A DNA stretch of 64,000 nt. It comes from Thermococcus aggregans. Its GTDB lineage: Archaea; Methanobacteriota_B; Thermococci; Thermococcales; Thermococcaceae. Under the pieces are notes generated by a model that worked only from the letters and a program-made list of their open reading frames with translations, did no database searches and was not told where the DNA came from. Location of the stretch: assembly GCF_024022995.1 (NCBI RefSeq), contig NZ_CP099582.1, positions 868,001 to 932,000 of the forward strand. The letters are read 5' to 3'. Below are positions 59,228-64,000 of the stretch, one piece after another. The position numbers and the translations under genes were made by a program. Every line of letters begins with the position of its first letter. Positions within the stretch are counted from its first letter, which is position 1.

Positions 59228-60568
59228 TTAGAGAATAACGGCAATTATTATTGAATTCACATTCGTTCTCGTCGGGCCTGTTACAAGCAGGGCTTTTGCC
59301 CTCTTCAAAGCCTCATAAGCATTGTGTCTCCTGAGGAATTCTTCCAAATCGATACCTTCCTTTCTAAGGACTTCTAGAGTATGGCTATCCACCAATCCCC
59401 CGGCAGCATTCGTTGGACCATCCGTTCCATCCGTGTCCATAGCCAAAACCGCAATCCCTCTAAGACCCGCTATTTTTCTCGCTATGCTTAAAGCAAACTC
59501 CTGATTCGGCCCTCCAAGGCCGGCTTCGCCCTCTATAGTTACAGTCGTTTCTCCACCAGCTATAAGAACACAAGGCCTCTCAAAGGGCCTGCCGTAATGA
59601 TAAATCTCCTCAATTATCGAACCTAAGGCAATGGCACCCTCCCTGGCTTCACCCTCAAGAGTTGTTGTTAAAATGTAAGCCTTAAGTCCAAGTTCTTTGG
59701 CTTTTCTTTTTGCAGCTTCACATGCTAGAGAGTTGCTCGCTATGAGGAAGTTGTAGACGTTGGGTAGGTCTTCCTTGAGCGTTTCCTCGGCTTTTCCCTC
59801 AAGGCCAAGCCTTATGTGCCTTTTCACGCTCTCTGGGAGCTTATCCCAGAGGTTGTAGAGCTTCAGTATCTTATACGCATCCTGGAAGGTTGTCGGGTCT
59901 TTTACCGTTGGGCCAGAGGCTATGGCTTCGAGGGGATCGCCAACAACGTCCGAAAGGATAAGGCTTATCAAAGTCCCCCTAACGAGCTTTGCCAGCTTCC
60001 CGCCCTTGACCTTCGAGATGTGCTTCCTTACGGTGTTGATCTCATAAATCTTGGCCCCGCTCTTAAGGAGGAGCTCGTTTGTCTTCATCTTGTCCTCAAA
60101 GCTTATCCCATCTTCGGGGAGCATGAAGAGAGCACTTCCGCCGCCAGAGATTAGGACAAGAAGAATATCGTCCTCACTAACTTTCTTTGCGAGTTCAACC
60201 CCAAGCTGGGCCCCTCTCATTGAGTTCTCATCCGGAACCGGATGTCCTGCTTCAATCACCTTTATTTTTTTCAGCGGCAAAGAATAGCCGTATTTTGTCA
60301 CAGCTATGCCTTCAACAATCTTTTCCCCCAAAATCTCTTCCACAGCTTTTGCCATAGAGCATGCCGCCTTACCAAATGCCAAAACGTAGATTTTCCCCTT
60401 TATTGGGAACTCCTTACCCTTAACAACAAGCTTGTTATCCTCAACTTTTAAAGCTCTCTTAACCGCCTCATAAGGATCTGCACTTTTTATTGCTTCATCC
60501 ATCAGCGTTAGGGCAATTTCTTTGGCCTTAACGTCCCCATAGCTTAGAAGTTCGTCTTTGTTTACCAT
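59228..60568 (-). CDS. Glycerate 2-kinase (MOFRL family)
   Basis: Phosphorylates D-glycerate to 2-phosphoglycerate with ATP, feeding glycolysis in the non-phosphorylated branch. 446 residues from ATG 60568, five bases after GGTGAG. Motifs: [55 protein letters not shown] (nucleotide loop), [33 protein letters not shown] and the MOFRL domain [20 protein letters not shown] then [12 protein letters not shown] with the metal-binding [16 protein letters not shown]. Family member crystallised from Pyrococcus (PH0495). Confidence 0.95.
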   Translation of the reverse strand: MVNKDELLSYGDVKAKEIALTLMDEAIKSADPYEAVKRALKVEDNKLVVKGKEFPIKGKIYVLAFGKAACSMAKAVEEILGEKIVEGIAVTKYGYSLPLKKIKVIEAGHPVPDENSMRGAQLGVELAKKVSEDDILLVLISGGGSALFMLPEDGISFEDKMKTNELLLKSGAKIYEINTVRKHISKVKGGKLAKLVRGTLISLILSDVVGDPLEAIASGPTVKDPTTFQDAYKILKLYNLWDKLPESVKRHIRLGLEGKAEETLKEDLPNVYNFLIASNSLACEAAKRKAKELGLKAYILTTTLEGEAREGAIALGSIIEEIYHYGRPFERPCVLIAGGETTVTIEGEAGLGGPNQEFALSIARKIAGLRGIAVLAMDTDGTDGPTNAAGGLVDSHTLEVLRKEGIDLEEFLRRHNAYEALKRAKALLVTGPTRTNVNSIIIAVIL

Positions 60569-60618
60569 ACACACTCACCATAAGGAGAACGTTAACGAGA
60601 GATATAAATGTTAAGAAT

Positions 60619-61038
60619 TCACTCTTCAACGATTAGCTCAACGATGGCCTTTTGCTCCGGGTTTTTCAGCTTCTCTATTAGTTCTCTCTTAATGTCCTTT
60701 GCCGCTTTGCTGGCCTTTATTGCAAGGGTTCTTCCATCTACATAGTCGCTTTTCCTAATAACCATAGAAAGCTCGCTCTCAAAGCTCAGCCTTGAATCCC
60801 CAAGAGCCTCAACTTCATCGACAATCTCATCGACAATTATCCTTATTTTGATCTTTTTTCCCTGTTTCAAAGCTTCCTTTATCCGTTCATCAAGGTCTTT
60901 GAGTGCTTTGTTGGCCTTTATGCATATTATGCAGTCCCCCCTTGGCGTTAGATAACTCTCTTTCGTTATCTCCAGAGTTGAGCGGTGGGTTGCCTTTACG
61001 TTTTCATGTCCATAGCAGACAATGGTTTCCTTAATCAT
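60619..61038 (-). CDS. DUF371 protein
   Basis: A 139-residue archaeal protein. ATG 61038 is chosen because the conserved N-terminus MIKETIVCYGHENVKATHRS starts there and GGAGGAGGTCAG lies directly before it. Also conserved: TLEITKESYLTPRGDCIICI. It shows alternating strands and helices and a pair of cysteines in DCIICIKANKALKDL that might bind metal. No function is established for this family. The ribosome site is part of the structured element at 61040-61260. Confidence 0.88.
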   Translation of the reverse strand: MIKETIVCYGHENVKATHRSTLEITKESYLTPRGDCIICIKANKALKDLDERIKEALKQGKKIKIRIIVDEIVDEVEALGDSRLSFESELSMVIRKSDYVDGRTLAIKASKAAKDIKRELIEKLKNPEQKAIVELIVEE

Positions 61039-61039
61039 C

Positions 61040-61260
61040 TGACCTCCTCCCCGTCGTGAAGGCGGAGGTTCCCAACATGGGAACTTCGGTTGCGGTAAAC
61101 CGCATACGGCTCGGTCAGAGAGCCCTCCACCCAACGGACATGCCGCTGGGCATCATCAACAATACGTACATTCACAAACATCATAAACTTTACGTAGTAG
61201 TAAAGCGGGCTTTCCTCCACGCTGTGAACGGCAAGGCTTCAGCTCACAATGATGGTGAGA
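61040..61260 (-). ncRNA. G+C-rich multi-hairpin element, likely a solo TnpB-type omega-RNA or other structured RNA
   Basis: On the minus strand the element folds into a row of hairpins: CTCAC/GTGAG (61255-61259 with 61243-61247), CTTTAC/GTAAAG (61200-61205 with 61188-61193), GGCTC/GAGCC (61120-61124 with 61108-61112), GCGGT/ACCGC (61099-61103 with 61092-61096), GTTCCCA/TGGGAAC (61078-61084 with 61068-61074) and CCTCC/GGAGG (61064-61068 with 61043-61047). The last 80 bases are far more G+C-rich than the genome around them. Tandem hairpins ending in GGGGAGGAGGTCAG are what I recall from right ends of IS605/IS1341 (TnpB) elements of Thermococcales. There is no tnpB gene here. It could instead be a leader that regulates the DUF371 gene. 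Confidence 0.55.
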
Positions 61261-61275
61261 ACCTTTGAAGGGAAG

Positions 61276-61309
61276 CTTTATAAATTTGGCTGGGAAAAGT
61301 TTAAAACAG
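61276..61309 (+). promoter_or_regulatory. Promoter region of rps17e with two TATA-like boxes
   Basis: CTTTATAAATTT (61276-61287) and AAGTTTAAAACA (61297-61308) precede the S17e gene by about 80 and 50 bases. The second would place the transcript start near 61330. Confidence 0.55.
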
Positions 61310-61357
61310 CCTCACTTGATTTGAGTGTGGAAATTAAGATTATCGGAGGGATGAGGA

Positions 61358-61561
61358 ATGGGAAACATTAAGCAAGGTTTCATTAAGAGAACCGCGAGAG
61401 AGCTCTTCAACAGATATCCAAACGAGTTCACAAGGGACTTCGAGCACAACAAGAAAAAGGTTGAGGAGCTTACAAACGTCACAAGCAAGACCATAAGGAA
61501 CAGAATAGCCGGCTACATAACAAGGCTTGTAAGGCTTAAGGAAGAAGGAAAAATCCTCTAA
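61358..61561 (+). CDS. rps17e: Ribosomal protein S17e
   Basis: Small-subunit ribosomal protein shared by archaea and eukaryotes. 67 residues: [20 protein letters not shown] then [20 protein letters not shown] and [19 protein letters not shown], matching the family over its whole length. A GGAGGGATG site precedes the ATG. Its stop overlaps the convergent ArsR gene by 4 bases. Confidence 0.97.
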   Translation: MGNIKQGFIKRTARELFNRYPNEFTRDFEHNKKKVEELTNVTSKTIRNRIAGYITRLVRLKEEGKIL

Positions 61562-62160
61562 ATCAGTTCTTTCTTTACCCTTTTTAACTCTTCGATGATT
61601 TCTCTTGGGAGAACCCCTTCAAATTCCCTCATAAGTTCATCGAACTGCTCTTCGCTTTCTTTGGCAATCCTGCGCATAAGGTTCTTTATGTAAGTCTCGG
61701 TAAGCATTCTAACCTCTTCAAGCTCGCTCTTCATCCTCATATGTTCTTCTATTCTTTGTTCTATTTCACTCAGGAAATCAGAGAGTTCTCTGAGTTTCTC
61801 CTCCACCGGCCCCGGAGACTTTATGAGTTGTTTCATCTCCTCATACTCTCTAGTTTGTCTGGGTGCTTTTGGCTCGTACATCTCGGTGCCGAATGAGTAC
61901 GGCGTGAGAAGAACTTCAAGTCTGATACCTCTTTTTATTTGATAGTACTTCCTAGGCCTGCCTCTTGGAATCTTTTCAACCCTACTCTCAATTAACCCAG
62001 CGCTTTCAAGGATTTTGAGGTGCTCAAGGATAGCCTTTTGCCCTACCCCCAACTCCTTCGAGAGCTCGCTTACAAAGTAAGGCCTCCTAGTAAGTAGGAG
62101 CAATATCCTTCTCCTTGTTTCATTTCCAAGGACATCGAGTAGCTTTCCATGCTCTTCCAT
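61558..62160 (-). CDS. ArsR-family winged-helix regulator with coiled-coil tail
   Basis: A 200-residue transcription regulator. The N-terminal 85 residues are a winged helix: [60 protein letters not shown] and the wing [18 protein letters not shown]. The C-terminal half (about 115-200) is a long charged helix, likely a dimerising coiled coil ([24 protein letters not shown]). No CxxC redox motif or metal-binding cysteines are present, so it is not SurR or a typical metal sensor. Target unknown. GAGGTGAG precedes ATG 62160. Confidence 0.87.
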   Translation of the reverse strand: MEEHGKLLDVLGNETRRRILLLLTRRPYFVSELSKELGVGQKAILEHLKILESAGLIESRVEKIPRGRPRKYYQIKRGIRLEVLLTPYSFGTEMYEPKAPRQTREYEEMKQLIKSPGPVEEKLRELSDFLSEIEQRIEEHMRMKSELEEVRMLTETYIKNLMRRIAKESEEQFDELMREFEGVLPREIIEELKRVKKELI

Positions 62161-62273
62161 GATCTCACCTCGTAGTCATCGCGACATCCTTACTTTACTC
62201 AACTCATTTTTATCTAACCTAATGTAAATAAAAATCCTACTTAAATTTTTCGGTTTTGATTACATAAATTTAC

Positions 62274-62345
62274 TTTTCCTTGCGAGCCTCGACTCTCGGA
62301 GAGGGAAGACCCAACTCGTCGCCAATAGCGAGGAAGATTCCTTCA
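62274..62345. other. G+C-rich islet with hairpin potential
   Basis: A short stretch far richer in G+C than its AT-rich surroundings, between the divergent ArsR and MBL genes. It contains CTCT-CGG-AGAG (hairpin) and CTCG-...-CGAG (CTCGTCGCCAATAGCGAG), enclosed by CTTTTCC...GGGAAG. On the plus strand one frame reads SLRASTLGEGRPNSSPIARK, vaguely like the end of an IS605-type OrfB, but too short to judge. It may be a small RNA or an insertion-element relic. Confidence 0.35.
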
Positions 62346-62405
62346 CAATGAAAAAAGAGATCAATTTTTAAGGATAACTGAATAATACATTTTGGTGAAT
62401 TTGTT

Positions 62406-63029
62406 ATGAGAGTTATTGGAGATATCCACTTGGTGGATGAAACCTTTGCAAACGTCTACCTAATTGTAAGGGGAGAAAAGCTCTTGGTTGTGGATGCAGG
62501 CCTTCCAGAGGAATACAAGAAGGTTTTAAAGTACATAGAGAAGCTCGGACACCTTCCAGAGGATGTGGAGACAATAATCGTCACCCATGCCCACTACGAC
62601 CATGTGGGTTCTCTGAAAGACCTTAAAGATGCAACCGGAGCCAATATAGCGGCACATAAAGATGAGGTGCCCTATTTGAAGGGAGAGAAAACCTTCAGAA
62701 GTGAGATCGAGCCGGTTGATGTGGAAATAGAGCTGAACGATGGAGACGAGATTCATGGGTTAAAAGTTATCCATTCTCCGGGGCATACCCCGGGAAGTAT
62801 TTGCCTGCTAGATCTAAAAACAAAGGCCCTCTTTGTTGGGGATTTGATTATGGAAGAGAATGGAAAGCTGGAGGAGATCCCACATCATTATTCTCTCGAT
62901 CCAATGAAGAACAGGGAAGCGATAAAGAGGCTTCTGGACTTTGATTTTGTGCATTTATTGCCAAGTCACGGAAAGCCGATCTTGAACGAGGGTAAGGAGA
63001 AGGTGAAGGAGCTGGTGGAGAGGCTTTGA
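62406..63029 (+). CDS. MBL-fold metallo-hydrolase
   Basis: A 207-residue metallo-beta-lactamase-fold protein. Motif TIIVTHAHYDHVGSLKDLKD (HxHxDH), then HSPGHTPGSICLLDLK (His), LFVGDLIMEENGKLEE (Asp) and LLPSHGKPILNEGK (His), a complete dinuclear metal site. It resembles glyoxalase II-like archaeal hydrolases. Substrate not determined. ATG 62406; no obvious strong ribosome site other than GGTGAA 14 bases upstream. Divergent from the ArsR gene with the G+C-rich islet between. Confidence 0.9.
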   Translation: MRVIGDIHLVDETFANVYLIVRGEKLLVVDAGLPEEYKKVLKYIEKLGHLPEDVETIIVTHAHYDHVGSLKDLKDATGANIAAHKDEVPYLKGEKTFRSEIEPVDVEIELNDGDEIHGLKVIHSPGHTPGSICLLDLKTKALFVGDLIMEENGKLEEIPHHYSLDPMKNREAIKRLLDFDFVHLLPSHGKPILNEGKEKVKELVERL

Positions 63030-63142
63030 ATGTTAACTCAAGTTTCATTACTTGTTTTTGAATTCGGGATTACCAAAAAAAGATTAAAATTATAGAAATT
63101 CCTAAATATTTAACAAAGTTTAACAGTAATGGAGGTATTAAG

Positions 63143-64000
63143 ATGGAAGTAGAATTGAAAGATAGAGTCAAGAACATCCTCGAGAACCTTAAACCAAAAA
63201 TGAGAGCTGATGATGCAATCAACATTTTTAGGGATATTTTCGTTGATGTATGGGGCTTCGATTACCATGATGAGCCAATTCCAGAAGGTGAGCTCAATGA
63301 ATTTGTTGCTCAAAACACGAGGATGATCAAGATAATCGCAAAGACCAATCCACCAGAGGGGGACAGCTTCTACATTGTTTATGCCCAAAGCAGAAGCGAT
63401 ACTGTAAAGTACAGGCAAAGAATGGTGAAAGATTTACTCAACTTTACCTATTCTCCCGGCCTGGAATTTGCAAATTTCTTAATTATTCTCGATTATGATG
63501 GATACTGGAAGCTCGTGGTGCCGATTTATAGAAGAGAGCTCGAAAATGCCAAGCTTAACATCTATGTAATTGATCCCGAAGAGAAGAAGTTCAGAACACT
63601 TGTCGAAAATTTAGCCGCTGTTGCTGAAGAATTGAAGAAGTTTAAGGAACATCCATCAGCAATCCAAATAAAAGCAATCATTGATGAGTACATGCAGGTT
63701 AAGCCTCTCACGGAAGAGTTTTTCAAGGAATACAAGGAGTACTACTACAAACTTAAGGGAGAGATAAAGAAGCTCTACGGGAAAAAGCTTGAAGAAGTTT
63801 ACATGGGAGAGTTACCAAAAGAGATATTCGTTGAAAGGGCCGCCAAGACATTTGCCCACACTTTCTTTAACAGGTTGATGTTTGTTTATTTCCTCCAGAA
63901 GAAGGGTTGGATTGTTGAAAAATCAGCTCTTAGAAAGGATCTCCAAGAAAAAGTTAACGTTAAGAACTTTGTGAGATGGCTTCATGACCAATGGGAAGAG
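63143..64000 (+). CDS. Large DNA methyltransferase/restriction enzyme (type IIG, Eco57I-like), N-terminal part
   Basis: The frame opens at ATG 63143 (GGAGGT 8 bases before) and is still open at the window end, 286 codons. The N-terminal part (MEVELKDRVKNILENLKPKM ... NPPEGDSFYIVYAQSRSD) looks like an endonuclease-type domain. The segment FAHTFFNRLMFVYFLQKKGW is the hallmark of the Eco57I/PglX-like N6-adenine methyltransferase group (type IIG R-M enzymes and BREX PglX). The methyltransferase motifs (such as NPPY) would lie beyond the window. Typical full length is over 1000 residues. As a lone gene it most likely combines restriction and modification in one protein; a PglX/BREX context cannot be excluded from here. 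Confidence 0.8.
   Translation, partial: MEVELKDRVKNILENLKPKMRADDAINIFRDIFVDVWGFDYHDEPIPEGELNEFVAQNTRMIKIIAKTNPPEGDSFYIVYAQSRSDTVKYRQRMVKDLLNFTYSPGLEFANFLIILDYDGYWKLVVPIYRRELENAKLNIYVIDPEEKKFRTLVENLAAVAEELKKFKEHPSAIQIKAIIDEYMQVKPLTEEFFKEYKEYYYKLKGEIKKLYGKKLEEVYMGELPKEIFVERAAKTFAHTFFNRLMFVYFLQKKGWIVEKSALRKDLQEKVNVKNFVRWLHDQWEE

Noticed and set aside
61056-61268. 70-codon frame and opposite 61-codon frame across the hairpin element
   Set aside because: Both are by-products of G+C-rich structured DNA; no coding signal other than an open frame.
61558-62160. Assignment of the ArsR protein as SurR, the sulfur response regulator
   Set aside because: It lacks the CxxC redox motif and the sequence differs from SurR of Pyrococcus.

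Overview
The window is a stretch of an archaeal chromosome from the order Thermococcales, most likely a Thermococcus with fairly low G+C (compare T. sibiricus, T. litoralis and T. barophilus; the species is inferred, not shown). Signs are an archaeal histone, aIF2-beta next to an intein-bearing MCM and a GINS subunit, a thermosome, a single-subunit-type archaeal EF-2, Bud32, Hjc, AlaX-S, an archaeal S17e, DUF257 proteins, a CGP-CTERM surface protein, GGTGA-type ribosome binding sites and TTTATA/TTTTAAA boxes about 25-30 bases before transcript starts. No rRNA, CRISPR array or complete insertion sequence was seen.

Layout. 1-4773 (minus): an ABC-2 exporter operon (two permeases, one ATPase, one large secreted NEW3/PEGA protein). 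4.9-7.9 kb: a small membrane protein with a probable frameshift, YbjQ, moaC and a MutS2-like ATPase. 7.9-10.6 kb: an accessory island with three uncharacterised genes, two of them secreted, behind two near-identical promoter/operator copies. 10.7-13.4 kb: bud32, then two tandem paralogous membrane proteins with an HTH gene behind a perfect 9-bp inverted repeat. 13.4-15.8 kb: a frameshifted YigZ gene and the thermosome behind a heat-shock-type operator. 15.9-19.5 kb: the sodium-pumping methylmalonyl-CoA decarboxylase operon. 19.7-24.7 kb: aIF2-beta, MCM with two inteins and Gins23. 24.9-31.2 kb: phosphodiesterase, RtcA, TatD-like, a tRNA-binding-type protein, two DUF257 paralogues, a remnant of a [NiFe] sulfhydrogenase operon, and a nitroreductase. 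31.2-37.3 kb: archaeal asparagine synthetase and a four-gene glycerol catabolism operon. 37.5-43 kb: EF-2, cis-prenyltransferase, gamma-carbonic anhydrase, Hjc and a surface protein. 43-49 kb: TET aminopeptidase, a HEPN-like protein, archaemetzincin, CYTH, a lone EcfA-type ATPase, TrkH and methionine aminopeptidase. 49.1-52.9 kb: tRNA-Ser(CGA), a 37-codon gene with its own promoter, hypE and hypF. 53-60.6 kb: phosphoesterase, radical SAM, histone, a sodium symporter plus the tail of a lost second copy, thymidine kinase, AlaX-S and glycerate kinase. 60.6-64 kb: DUF371 protein preceded by a G+C-rich multi-hairpin element, S17e, an ArsR regulator, an MBL hydrolase and the start of a large type IIG-like restriction-modification enzyme.

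Genes that work together: the mmd operon couples decarboxylation to sodium export; glpK and the three redox genes after it take glycerol to DHAP; hypF and hypE make the cyanide ligand of [NiFe] hydrogenases, although the only hydrogenase sequence here is a broken remnant; MCM and Gins23 are two parts of the replicative helicase. The least explained parts are the 8-10.6 kb island, the 11.6-13.4 kb module and the structured RNA-like element at 61.04-61.26 kb.
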